Below, piece by piece: positions 25,442 through 33,169 of a DNA stretch of 40,547 bases. This DNA is from Micromonospora qiuiae (lineage in GTDB: Bacteria; Actinomycetota; Actinomycetes; Mycobacteriales; Micromonosporaceae): NCBI RefSeq assembly GCF_016863555.1, contig NZ_BOPC01000073.1:1-40547 (forward strand), in the 5' to 3' direction. Made by a program: the position numbers and the translations under genes. The notes below the pieces were generated by a model. It searched no databases. It was not told where the DNA came from and worked only from the letters and a program-made list of their open reading frames with translations. Position 1 is the stretch's first letter; every line of letters begins with the position of its first letter.

Positions 25442-25620
25442 CCTACCTTCCCTGCCGCACCTCGGCCGTTGGCCGGCCATCGACTGAAGCGCCCACTCTA
25501 TGCAACCGTGAGGTCCTGACCTGAGCGGCCGGCGTAGAACATCGCCCCGGCGCTCCCGCCCCCGGCTCCGCACCCCGACCAGCTCACGCTTTTCGATAAT
25601 CCGGGCGGCAGCACCGACGC

Positions 25621-25639
25621 AATGCGGTATCATTACAAG
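25621..25639 (+). promoter_or_regulatory. Second exact copy of AATGCGGTATCATTACAAG
   Basis: This is the same 19 bp as at 16754-16772, including TATCAT (25628-25633) as a possible -10 element. The -35 region here is GC-rich and not consensus. It precedes the gene at 25691, as the first copy precedes the gene at 16827. Confidence 0.6.
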
Positions 25640-25690
25640 CCACGTCGGGTGGTGCTGCCCGTGCCCGACGCCAAGTTTTCGGGAGACCTC

Positions 25691-26176
25691 ATGACAACGC
25701 TCGTGACGAGCCACCTTGCCGGGGCCAGCCGCCGCGCTGGCCGCCTCGGGGGTTGGCCTGGTGACCCGCTTGCTGTCGCCGTCCTCGGTGTGTGGCTGCA
25801 TTTGCCGACCGGAGCCGCCGGCCTGATCGGCATCCGTCCCCACCACGACAACGGCCCGGTCCCGGCCCGCGGGTTCAGGTTGCTGGAGGCGACCACGCCG
25901 GTACCGCTACCGGCCGGGCATCCCTTCGCCCGGCGGACGACGGCCGAAGTGGAAGCCGTGTTGCACGCGGCGGGCTGGCGCGTCATCAGCCGCGCCGACG
26001 CCGCCACCCGGCTTCGCGCCGCCGGGTATCGGCTCGGCACCCGCCGGGCCGCCGGTCACCTGCTCTACGCCGACGACGCCGACGACACCACCTGGAGGGA
26101 GCATTGCTCCGGCTACTGCGTCAAGGCGTTCGCCGTGCCGACTCGCCCCTCGCCCGGCCAGCCGCCGGAGGGCTGA
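25691..26176 (+). CDS. Unknown protein (161 aa)
   Basis: ATG 25691 follows GGGAGACC and the promoter-like repeat. The protein is rich in alanine and arginine. Its middle (DPLAVAVLGVWLHLPTGAAGLIGIRP) is hydrophobic but short for a membrane pair. A later part (RTTAEVEAVLHAAGWRVISRADAATRLRAAGYRLG) has the look of two helix-turn-helix-like repeats, and the end WREHCSGYCVKAFAVP holds two cysteines. No family recognised. It is separated from the NACHT gene start by about 250 bp, divergently, and followed by the regulatory region of the DUF2637 operon. Confidence 0.6.
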   Translation: MTTLVTSHLAGASRRAGRLGGWPGDPLAVAVLGVWLHLPTGAAGLIGIRPHHDNGPVPARGFRLLEATTPVPLPAGHPFARRTTAEVEAVLHAAGWRVISRADAATRLRAAGYRLGTRRAAGHLLYADDADDTTWREHCSGYCVKAFAVPTRPSPGQPPEG

Positions 26177-26257
26177 GCGGTGCCGAGCAGAGTGTGCGGT
26201 CAGGGCGACCCGCCGGCCCCGGCCGGGACAGGAAATCCGAGCACCGTACACCAGGCG

Positions 26258-26290
26258 CGTTACCCGTAGCGCTGCCGATAACCCGTAGCT
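26258..26290. promoter_or_regulatory. Two tandem dyad-motif copies upstream of the DUF2637 operon
   Basis: GTTACCCGTAGCG (26259-26271) and GATAACCCGTAGCT (26277-26290) lie 19 bp apart, about two helical turns, so a protein bound to both would sit on one face of the DNA. They precede the small gene at 26414 by about 125 bp. Confidence 0.6.
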
Positions 26291-26350
26291 CTCACGATGA
26301 GCCGGATGATCACCCACCGTTGGTGCCCCATCCGGCCCGTAAACGAAGGC

Positions 26351-26387
26351 GGTCCCGGCCGGTGGAGGCAAGCCACCGGCCGGGACC
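26351..26387 (+). terminator. 15-bp perfect hairpin in the leader of the 36-aa gene
   Basis: GGTCCCGGCCGGTGG (26351-26365) pairs perfectly with 26373-26387 around AGGCAAG. It ends 26 bp before ATG 26414. It may terminate transcription from the gene at 25691, or act as an attenuator if the promoter lies at the tandem motifs upstream. Confidence 0.6.
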
Positions 26388-26413
26388 TTGATCGGACAAC
26401 GGAGGTCCGACTA

Positions 26414-26524
26414 ATGGCAGACCTTACGGCCCCGATACCGCCGTTCCCTCGGCCCCCGATTCGCCACCTGCCGCCAGGGTTGGTGCCGGCGCGCGGGGTG
26501 CTGGAAGGCCCGGTGGCGCGATGA
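26414..26524 (+). CDS. Small proline-rich protein (36 aa), coupled to the DUF2637 gene
   Basis: ATG 26414 lies 8 bp after GGAGG, and its TGA overlaps the next ATG (ATGA). The peptide MADLTAPIPPFPRPPIRHLP continues with 16 more residues, rich in proline and leucine. An in-frame ATG at 26297 would run through the hairpin and has no ribosome site. It may be a real small protein or a leader that couples translation of the DUF2637 gene. Confidence 0.55.
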   Translation: MADLTAPIPPFPRPPIRHLPPGLVPARGVLEGPVAR

Positions 26525-28281
26525 GTACCGACCTGACTGACCTGGCCAGGGCCGACCGGCGGGTCGCCCGTGAGCTGGCGACCGCTGAGCGGGAGCGGCT
26601 GGCCAGCGCGCAGCGGATCGCCGACGAGGACGCGGCGGTGCAGCGACGCCTTCGCGAGCAGGAAGGGCGCCTGCGCCTGGACGACCAGCGCGATCGGCAG
26701 AAAGCTGACCGCGCCGAGCGTCGTCGGAAGGAACGCGAGAACAAGCGCGAGGCGAGGCGGAAGCGGCGGCAGACCCGCCGGCAGGACACGGCGGCCTGGT
26801 ACGCGCGTCGCGTCGAGTACGTACGGGCCAACGCCGCCTCGGTCTACTCCGGCGTGATCTACGGCCTCGCCGTAGCGGGCGCCGTGTATGGACAGGTCGA
26901 CGCTGCCAGGATCAACGGTCTGCCCACGCCGATCGGCGTCGTGGCGGCGGTCGCCATCGAGGGCACGGGACTGGCGATGGCCCTGACCGCACAGCAGCAG
27001 CGCCTCGCCGGGGAGCGGGCGCTCACAGCGCGGGCGCTGATCTGGATCTGCACGGCGGCGGCGGTCGCGATCAACGCCATCGGCCACCACACCGACCCGG
27101 TCAAGGCAGTCGGGCTGTCGTTCCTCTCGGCGCTCGGCATCATCGTCTACGAGGTCCGCAGCGGAGCCAAGCACAGGCCGACGCTGCGCGACCGAGGCAT
27201 GCTGCCGCCACCGCCGGAGCGGTTCGGATGGCGGCGGTGGCTGGTAGCCCCCCACTCGACCCTCACCGCTTGGCGGCTGGACGTGCTCGACCGGCTGAGC
27301 CCCGGCGCGGCTGCCCTGGTCGCTCGTGCCGAAGCCGCCCGCCGTGAACGCCGCCGGCTCGCCGCTGTCGCGCGCGACCGGGAACGGCGAGAGGCGCTCG
27401 CGGCAGACGTGCGGAAGCAGGCGCGAGCCGCAGCCCGCAACGCTGCCCGTGCCGGGGAAACCGGCAAGGCCCTGACGCTGCTGCTGCACCTCGCCCAGAC
27501 CGGCACCTCGGTACCGTCACTGGCGCTACCCGGGCCGGCGCGCAAGGAGATGGAAGCGGCGCAGGAGGCTGCCCGCCTGGCCCGAGCGGCGCTGGCGGAA
27601 GCGGAAGCGCGGCTGGCCGCAGAAGCGGCGCGGCGCGCTCAGGCGGAAGCGGAAACCCGGGCGGCTCGGCAGGCAGCGGAAGCGGAAGCAGCGCGGCGAG
27701 CGGAAGTAGCCGAGGAGGCGCAACGAGCGACGCGGCGGGCGGAGCACGAAGCCGTCCTGCGGGTGGCGGCCGAGGAAGCAGCAGCGACTGCGCGGGCGGA
27801 AGCGGAGCAGGCGGCCCGAGGCCGGGGGCAGGCGGAAGCGGAAGCTCAGCAGTGGCGCCGGCGCGGCGAACTCGCGGAAACGGAGGTCGCCAACTTCCGG
27901 CTCAAGGGCAGGGAGCAGGCGCGGGTCCAGAGGGACCTGGAGGTGCGGGCGGCAACCGCCGAGCGTGCCCTCGCTGACGAACAGCAGCGCCGCGAGGCCG
28001 CGGAGGAGCAGCTTCGCGGGCTCATGGAGCGGATGTCGCCACGCCGCCGCCGGACGACATCGAACACGCCAGTGGGCGAGCCACTGATGTTCGACGGGCG
28101 GCCGATACCGCAGGTCGACCGGATCAGCCCGGGCACCGTCCTGGCGGTGCTCGAAGCGCATCGGGATCACCCGGACGCGAAGCAGCAGGAGTTGGCGACC
28201 TTGGTGGGCGTCACCGACCGGACGGTTCGGAGCGTGCTTTCTGCGGCATCGCGGAAGGAACTCGCCGCCGCCGGCACCTAA
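26521..28281 (+). CDS. DUF2637 membrane protein with coiled coil and C-terminal HTH
   Basis: A 586-aa protein. Residues 1-100 are highly charged and helical. Four hydrophobic segments (about 105-124, 136-156, 171-187, 193-210) form the DUF2637 core seen in many actinomycete plasmids and ICEs, where such proteins are linked to transfer or spread. Residues about 330-520 form a long alanine/glutamate/arginine coiled coil, encoded by repeated GCGGAAGC-type units. Near the end, LAVLEAHRDHPDAKQQELATLVGVTDRTVRSVLSAA is a helix-turn-helix. A DNA-binding tail on a membrane protein would suit anchoring the element's DNA at the membrane; this is inference. ATG 26521 overlaps the previous stop. A strong hairpin follows. 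Confidence 0.88.
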   Translation: MSTDLTDLARADRRVARELATAERERLASAQRIADEDAAVQRRLREQEGRLRLDDQRDRQKADRAERRRKERENKREARRKRRQTRRQDTAAWYARRVEYVRANAASVYSGVIYGLAVAGAVYGQVDAARINGLPTPIGVVAAVAIEGTGLAMALTAQQQRLAGERALTARALIWICTAAAVAINAIGHHTDPVKAVGLSFLSALGIIVYEVRSGAKHRPTLRDRGMLPPPPERFGWRRWLVAPHSTLTAWRLDVLDRLSPGAAALVARAEAARRERRRLAAVARDRERREALAADVRKQARAAARNAARAGETGKALTLLLHLAQTGTSVPSLALPGPARKEMEAAQEAARLARAALAEAEARLAAEAARRAQAEAETRAARQAAEAEAARRAEVAEEAQRATRRAEHEAVLRVAAEEAAATARAEAEQAARGRGQAEAEAQQWRRRGELAETEVANFRLKGREQARVQRDLEVRAATAERALADEQQRREAAEEQLRGLMERMSPRRRRTTSNTPVGEPLMFDGRPIPQVDRISPGTVLAVLEAHRDHPDAKQQELATLVGVTDRTVRSVLSAASRKELAAAGT

Positions 28282-28301
28282 TCTGCAAGTCCCCGCAATT
28301 C

Positions 28302-28338
28302 GGCAACGCCTCCCGGTGTCAGTCCGGGAGGCGTTGCC
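28302..28338 (+). terminator. 15-bp perfect hairpin terminator
   Basis: GGCAACGCCTCCCGG (28302-28316) pairs perfectly with 28324-28338 around TGTCAGT, 20 bp after the DUF2637 stop codon. Confidence 0.8.
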
Positions 28339-28474
28339 CGTACTTACACCGAGCGCGGATCCCATCTCCTGTCCGCGCAGCCCCGTTGGACCCATTGGAT
28401 CAGCCGCCCGCCAGGCCAGGGCCGGGCGACTGCGGATGCTTATTGCACCTGCCCACGTTCGCAGAGGACGGTTC

Positions 28475-29179
28475 ATGATGCGTACTGACGTGGTGCCTCC
28501 GGAAGCAGCGGAAGCAACCGGTGACGTTGCTGCCGGTACAGTGGCCCTTACCCGCGACCGGAGCCGCCCGGCTACGGCGAGCGGAAGCGGAAACGGCTGC
28601 CTGGCGGGCGACGCCGGGGCGCATCGGGACGTGAACGCAGGGGGTTGCGTGGAGCTACGGGTGGTCAACGACCGCCTCTGCACGAACCGTCGCGGGGCCG
28701 CGGAGTACCTCAACCGGAGCTTGGAGACCATCAACCGGGTCGCCTCACCGAAGCATCGTCCTACCACCGGCTGGCGCGAGCCGGTCGACGTGCTGGACGG
28801 CCAGGAGTGGTACGCGCTTGAGGATCTCGACGTGTTCAACGCCTCCTACTTCCAAGTGAAGCGGACCGCTCGCATGGCGAGGGTGCACCAGGTCACCCTG
28901 GAGGGCGACCCGGACGAGCTGATCAACGCCAAGGAATTCCGCACCCTGATCCGAGTCACCCACGGAGCCTGGTCCAAGTACGTGGAGAAGAGCGTCCCGG
29001 CCTGGGAGCAGGACCGGGACGGCTACCTGATCAAGCCAGATCTGGAAGAGCCCGGCCGTCGCGGGATCATCCGCTCCTGGAAACGTCACCGTGTCGAAAG
29101 CTGGATCAACAACCGCCCTGGATCGGCGTCGAGCACCGGTCGGCCGAAACAGAACGCGCATCCGGACGCCGGAGAATGA
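28475..29179 (+). CDS. Probable DNA-binding protein (234 aa)
   Basis: ATG 28475 follows GAGGAC. The first 60 residues are low-complexity. From about residue 65, LCTNRRGAAEYLNRSLETINRVASP looks like the helix-turn-helix of excisionase/MerR-type proteins, followed by WYALEDLDVFNASYFQ, where such proteins usually contact DNA with a wing. The second half holds a repeat of the idea (INAKEFRTLIRVTHGAWSKYVEKSVPAWEQDRDGYLIKP and RRGIIRSWKRHRVESWINNRP), so the protein may carry two or three related DNA-binding units. The frame opens earlier, at 28316 inside the terminator, which was rejected. A regulator or directionality factor is likely; which one is not clear. Confidence 0.7.
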   Translation: MMRTDVVPPEAAEATGDVAAGTVALTRDRSRPATASGSGNGCLAGDAGAHRDVNAGGCVELRVVNDRLCTNRRGAAEYLNRSLETINRVASPKHRPTTGWREPVDVLDGQEWYALEDLDVFNASYFQVKRTARMARVHQVTLEGDPDELINAKEFRTLIRVTHGAWSKYVEKSVPAWEQDRDGYLIKPDLEEPGRRGIIRSWKRHRVESWINNRPGSASSTGRPKQNAHPDAGE

Positions 29180-29184
29180 GCCGG

Positions 29185-29280
29185 AGCTACCCGTAACACC
29201 GCGGCTGGCTGGGGTGCCGGGCCTCCTGGCCGGCTGCGCTACGCCTAGCGCAGGACATCACAGGGGTAGCCCCGGCACCA
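29185..29280. promoter_or_regulatory. Structured region with dyad motif copy upstream of xis-like gene
   Basis: GAGCTACCCGTAACACC (from 29185) matches the dyad motif on one side. An outer stem GGTGCCGGG (29213-29221) / CCCGGCACC (29271-29279) encloses an inner perfect stem CTGCGCTA-CGCC-TAGCGCAG (29234-29253). The region covers most of the gap before the xis-like gene. Confidence 0.5.
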
Positions 29281-29353
29281 CCCCGTCATCGGCACCGTCG
29301 CTGTTGCCGCAGGCCCACAGGTCAGCATGAGACAGCAGCGGGAGGACCTACCG

Positions 29354-29584
29354 ATGACGACCAGTACCGCGACCACACCGCAGCCCCAGGTCTGGACGGA
29401 GCAGGCGGTGCGCGCCCTCGGCATGACCACCGACATCGAGACCGCCGGGGAGATCCTCGGCATCGGCCGCACGGAGGCGTACGAGCTCGCCAAGACCAAC
29501 GAGTTTCCGGTGAAGATCCTCCGCATCGGACGCCGCTACCTCGTCAGCGTCCCGGCTCTGCTCAAGCTCCTCGACGTTGACTAG
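29354..29584 (+). CDS. Excisionase-like (Xis) helix-turn-helix protein
   Basis: A 76-aa protein. The core TTDIETAGEILGIGRTEAYELAKTNEFPVKILRIGRRYLVSVPALLKLLDVD is the classic excisionase fold: helix-turn-helix, then the beta wing with (I/V)LRIGRRYxV. Such proteins bend DNA at attachment sites and drive excision. ATG 29354 follows GGGAGG; an in-frame start at 29327 precedes that ribosome site. In many actinomycete elements xis lies directly before int, but here no intact integrase follows. The nearest one on the right is a decayed, oppositely oriented relic, and the intact recombinases are about 16-18 kb away. Confidence 0.88.
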   Translation: MTTSTATTPQPQVWTEQAVRALGMTTDIETAGEILGIGRTEAYELAKTNEFPVKILRIGRRYLVSVPALLKLLDVD

Positions 29585-29775
29585 CCACGCCCCGATCATT
29601 CGACATAACGCGCGACGGCACCTCGTGGGCGCCGCGATCCGCGGTGCATACGCCGCGCACGACGTCACCGACTCGGCACTCTTTGAAGAGGCGCAGCGCC
29701 GGCAGTCCATGAGGACCAACCGGGCGCTGGGTTGTTTCGGTCACGTTCTTGGTCTCAGTTGCTGGCCGCGAGGCC

Positions 29776-30553
29776 CTAGCCAGACTGCCCTTCGTCGGTG
29801 GCAGCCGCGAGACCCGCGAGCGCCGCTGCTCGGACATCGCGCCACTCCCGATGGCGTCGTGCGGCGACCTCGGGCGCAGCCAGCTGCACGAGGACGTGGT
29901 TGCCGAAGGTGCCCCGGCCCCGGATGGCAGCCGCCAGCTCCTTCTGCTTTTCTGCGATCTGATTCCTCAGGTCGAGGAGCGCGATATCGAGGGCGAATAA
30001 GTCGAGGGCTTCGCTGTCGAAGTACAAAATCCCGCCGGCTGGGTAGAAGACTCGCAGTCCAACCGCATGTGTCTGGCCATTCGACGCTGGTGGCGATATC
30101 AGGGCGGTTCCGTCTGAGATATACCAGTCGGATATGCATGTTACCCCGCCAACCAAATGCTCGTCGAGCCTCTCGTCGTAATGCTCGAAGGCGTTGCGTA
30201 CTGCGGTAACTGAGAAGAGAGGGGAGGATGCCTCGATCCCAAGCAGGGTCCGGAGCCCTTCACCCCGCTCCTTGGCGTACTGGCTTGGTCTGTCCGTTCG
30301 TAAGCCCCTGATACTTCCCCTTAGTGGTGGGCTGCAGGGTGCGCGCCACCACGATGCATGCGAAGAGCGCCGACTGCAGCGCTGACCAGACTCCCGGGTC
30401 CCGTACGTCTTCGGTGGCTAAGCCCCGGGTGACGGCAAGCGTGATTCCATCGCTACCCATGCGAGCCTGGCGGTCAAGTTCGTCCAGGTAAAGACTCTTT
30501 CTCGCAGCTTTCTTTGATTCCTCTGTTGGGAAGTCAACGGTTGCTAGAGGCAT
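29776..30553 (-). pseudogene. Unknown gene broken by a frameshift
   Basis: Two frames together read as one protein of about 258 aa. The first part starts MPLATVDFPTEESKKAARKS (ATG 30553 after AAGGACGCAGG) and runs to about 30281. The second part continues in the +1 frame from SQYAKERGEGLRTLLGIE through FEHYDERLDEHLVGGV to the stop at 29776. Neither part is complete, and the second has no good start for 130 bp. One extra base near 30270-30285 would explain this. The protein is helical at its end (LLDLRNQIAEKQKELAAAI). No family recognised. The region looks less GC-rich than its surroundings. A sequencing error cannot be excluded. Confidence 0.6.
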
Positions 30554-30615
30554 CCTGCGTCCTTGGCTCATTTCGTGATGATTGCCGCCTCTGCCGGGTC
30601 GCGCAAGACGAATAC

Positions 30616-31030
30616 TTACTTCTGCCATAGCAGCCCGCCGACTTGCTCGGCGATGTCCCGGCGTACCTGGGCGGTGAGGTGTTGGTATCAGGCCGCCATC
30701 GCCGAATTGAACCCATGATGCCCATTACGGCCCGCTCCGCTAGGCGAGGATCAGCAGCACCGTGGCGGCGGTCTGTCGAGCGTCGTGTAGCCGACCGTTT
30801 CGCAGTCCGGCGAGCCGCAGCAGCCGCTTCCACTCGTCGTAGTCGTTACGCGAGTTGACCGGGCCGCCAGCGAACAGCCAGTCGACACCCTCGCATAGCT
30901 GGGCGGCGGCTGCATGCTTCTAGTCCTGCTCGTCGCGGTGCTCGCGGAGCACGCCGTCGGGTAGCCCGATGCTGCGCCGACCGGCGTGAGACTTGGTACG
31001 GCTGGTCTCGGCGTGGACGCGGCCGCTGGA
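30616..31030 (-). pseudogene. Decayed tyrosine integrase, C-terminal half
   Basis: Reading the minus strand with stops and shifts ignored gives the familiar C-terminal half of actinomycete phage-type integrases: ETSRTKSHAGRRSIGLPDGVLREHR, a stop, then AAAQLCEGVDWLFAGGPVNSRNDYDEWKRLLRLAGLRNGRLHDARQTAATVLLILA, a stop, AERAVMGIMG, a shift, then FNSAMAA, a stop, and YQHLTAQVRRDIAEQVGGLLWQK ending at 30616. The Arg of the HxxR box survives (HDAR), but the following His is Gln, and the Arg before the catalytic Tyr has become a stop. It is dead and marks an older integrated element. The N-terminal half was not found. Confidence 0.85.
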
Positions 31031-31080
31031 CCCAAACGTGGCGTGATCGGAAAGCTCCGCAAGCATGGATACTCGACGGC

Positions 31081-31941
31081 GTGGCTGCTGACGCGCTTGA
31101 CACGGAGTATGAGAATGGTGTGGCCGACGTACTGGCCTACCTGGCCGGTGACGCCGCCGTGGTGGAGCGAAACATCCGGATGCCAGGCAAGAGGAGCGGC
31201 AAGCAACGCCAGATTGACGTCAGGGTCACCGGGGCCCTGTTCGCGTCCGGCAACGCCACGATGGTCGTGGACTGCAAGCGATACACGAAGCCGCTCGACG
31301 TCAACCACGTCGGAACGTTTGTCGGTCTGGTGGAGGACGTCGGCGCTGACATGGGCCTGCTTGTCAGCACTGTGGGTATCAGTCCGGCCGCCAAGCAGTA
31401 CGCAGATAACGTCCGCGGCATCCGGCTGGACATCCTTCCCATCGAGCACCTCGCGGCATGGTCGCCCCGGGGAACCGTCAGCTTCGACTATGCCGTTCCG
31501 GAGGAGCTCTTTCCAGAGTCGGTGCGAGCCGTCAGGCGGGCCGGATTTCGGGTTCGGCCGATCAAAGTGGATGAGTGGCGTGGCGATGTCGGGATCGGTC
31601 TCAGCGCCTTTCGCCACTTCGGTGTTTTGAGCCCGTCTGGCGAGCAGCAGCAGCAAGCGCGGAAGCAGCTGGAAGCGGTCCTGCGACGTGTGGGCGTGTC
31701 GGAGCCGGTGGAACTGGGGAGCGGGGTCGTCGCCGGCGGCGGCACCCCGGGCCACCGCTGGCTGGAAGTCAGCCTGGCGGGCGTCCCGATCGGTCTCAAG
31801 GTTTTAGTCTCTTCTGAGGGGGAGATCGCGACCGAGCTGGACTGCGTGGCGACAAGCTTCTTGGAGGGAGTACCGCGCGAGCAGTTGGACGTTATCCGCC
31901 CTGCTATTTGGCCGATCCCGACGATGTTTCCGCGTTGGTAG
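31081..31941 (+). CDS. Mrr-like restriction endonuclease-fold protein
   Basis: A 286-aa protein. The N-terminal 110 residues form a PD-(D/E)xK nuclease domain: Glu11 (TEYENGVADVLAYL), Asp46 (RQIDVRV) and the DCK motif (64-66, MVVDCKRYTKPL), then the family helix (VGTFVGLVEDVGADMGLLVSTVGISPAAKQYA). The C-terminal 170 residues are not recognised. Mrr-type enzymes cut foreign or modified DNA. GTG 31081 is the first start of the frame; no clear ribosome site is seen. The gene stands alone between an integrase relic and a regulatory gap, without a methyltransferase nearby, so a type IV-like or abortive defence role is inferred. Confidence 0.82.
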   Translation: MAADALDTEYENGVADVLAYLAGDAAVVERNIRMPGKRSGKQRQIDVRVTGALFASGNATMVVDCKRYTKPLDVNHVGTFVGLVEDVGADMGLLVSTVGISPAAKQYADNVRGIRLDILPIEHLAAWSPRGTVSFDYAVPEELFPESVRAVRRAGFRVRPIKVDEWRGDVGIGLSAFRHFGVLSPSGEQQQQARKQLEAVLRRVGVSEPVELGSGVVAGGGTPGHRWLEVSLAGVPIGLKVLVSSEGEIATELDCVATSFLEGVPREQLDVIRPAIWPIPTMFPRW

Positions 31942-32128
31942 CCGAGTGAGAGGATCGTGGCCAGAGCCGTAGCTCAAGATCCGGACGAGGCGCTGGCGGT
32001 GCAGGCTGGTCCAATCGTGGTCTCGTTCGCGTTAATTTGCTGGTGCCCGCTGGGTTCGTCCGAGGGCGTCATGGGGCAGACGCAAGGAGTGCACAATAGG
32101 CGTAGGCGGTCAGCCGGAGCACTGGCCG

Positions 32129-32156
32129 TTTGCCCGTAGCCGCTGCCGGTAGCGCC
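32129..32156. promoter_or_regulatory. Dyad motif, divergent copies upstream of the 32189 operon
   Basis: TTTGCCCGTAGCCGC is followed by TGCCGGTAGCGCC, two half-type matches to the GCTACCCGTAGCG motif about 16 bp apart, within 60 bp of the start of the next operon. The 247-bp gap (31942-32188) holds no convincing gene. Confidence 0.45.
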
Positions 32157-32188
32157 GGCGGAAACCCACGCCGCGCAGCGTCGCCGAC

Positions 32189-33169
32189 ATGGAACCCGAG
32201 CATCACGATCCCTGGAGCGAGGGCAACCAGCGCGCGATGGAACGGCTCATGGCCCTCGGCGTACTCGTCGAGGCCGGGTCGCGGCTGGCCGCCGAGAACG
32301 CCCGGGCCAAAGCCAACCGAGCCGAACAGGAACTACGCGACCAGACACGCCGGGAGCAGGACGAGCAGAAGGCGAACCGGAAAGCCGAGCGGCTCGCCGC
32401 AGCGGACGCCTCTCGGCGCAAGCGGGAATGGGCCCGTCTCGCCGGGGACGAGGGCCGGCTACGCGGCTACCTTGCGGACCTGCCCGTCGTGGAGGTGGCG
32501 CGGCACTGGGGACAGGCGGCCCAGAACGCCGACCGCAATCCCACCGACGCCACCGTGCTGACGGCCGCCGAAGAGGAACTGCGCCGCCGCGCCCCGAGCC
32601 TGATCGACTTCTACCATCGGGGCCGCGACGCCGGCCTTTCACGCCAGGACGCGATGGCGGACGCGGCCCGCTACGTCTGGTCTGGATCGGGCCCTGCCCG
32701 GCCACATGGCGGCCGGGCCCCCACCGCCGGCGCGCTCACCCAAGTTGGTGAAGAACTCGACCAGGAAATCACCCGACTCGCCGGCACGCTGGACCCGGTT
32801 GGCCGGGCACGACTGCTGCGCAACCTCGAAGACAGCGGCTGGTCCGCGCAGTCACTCGCCCACATCGAGACCCTCCTCGACCGGGCCGAGGCCGAGCAGC
32901 GCACCGCGGCCACCACCGCAGCCACCCCTGACGACCCCGCCACCGCGGTCAACGAACATCAGACGGCTCGCGCCGCCGCCGCAGCGGCAACCGGCCGCGC
33001 CGGTGACCTCGCCGCCGATGCCAGCGCTCACGACGCGACCGCGCCAGCGGCGGCACGGCTGGCGGCCGAGTCCTTCGCCCTGCCCGCGCAGCGGGCACTC
33101 ACCGCTCACCCGAGTGCCATGCCAGCCCGTACCCCGACCGCGCATCCCGCCCCGAGGAGGACCCGGTGA
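32189..33169 (+). CDS. Unknown charged helical protein (326 aa)
   Basis: ATG 32189 begins a protein that is helical and highly charged for its first 80 residues (a likely coiled coil, AENARAKANRAEQELRDQTRREQDEQKANRKAERL). A folded helical middle follows (LRGYLADLPVVEVARHWGQAAQ, LIDFYHRGRDAGLSRQDAMADAARYVW, then RARLLRNLEDSGWSAQSLAHIETLLDRAEAEQ), and the tail is rich in alanine and threonine. Its stop overlaps the DUF4913 start (GTGA). Similar proteins occur in actinomycete ICEs, but I cannot name a family. A role in transfer or DNA handling is inferred from position only. Confidence 0.72.
   Translation: MEPEHHDPWSEGNQRAMERLMALGVLVEAGSRLAAENARAKANRAEQELRDQTRREQDEQKANRKAERLAAADASRRKREWARLAGDEGRLRGYLADLPVVEVARHWGQAAQNADRNPTDATVLTAAEEELRRRAPSLIDFYHRGRDAGLSRQDAMADAARYVWSGSGPARPHGGRAPTAGALTQVGEELDQEITRLAGTLDPVGRARLLRNLEDSGWSAQSLAHIETLLDRAEAEQRTAATTAATPDDPATAVNEHQTARAAAAAATGRAGDLAADASAHDATAPAAARLAAESFALPAQRALTAHPSAMPARTPTAHPAPRRTR

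Noticed and set aside
25442..25846. N-terminal extension of the NACHT reading frame (135 codons)
   Set aside because: It crosses the divergent promoter-like repeat and the start of the gene at 25691 and has no domain-like sequence; ATG 25441 has a ribosome site.
29577..29770. Possible small gene starting at TTG 29577 overlapping the xis-like stop
   Set aside because: It has no ribosome site and its frame loses protein-like character after about 50 residues; the stretch 29585-29775 shows no firm feature.
31957..32139. 60-codon frame before the 32189 operon
   Set aside because: It overlaps the regulatory motif copies and has no family match or convincing ribosome site.
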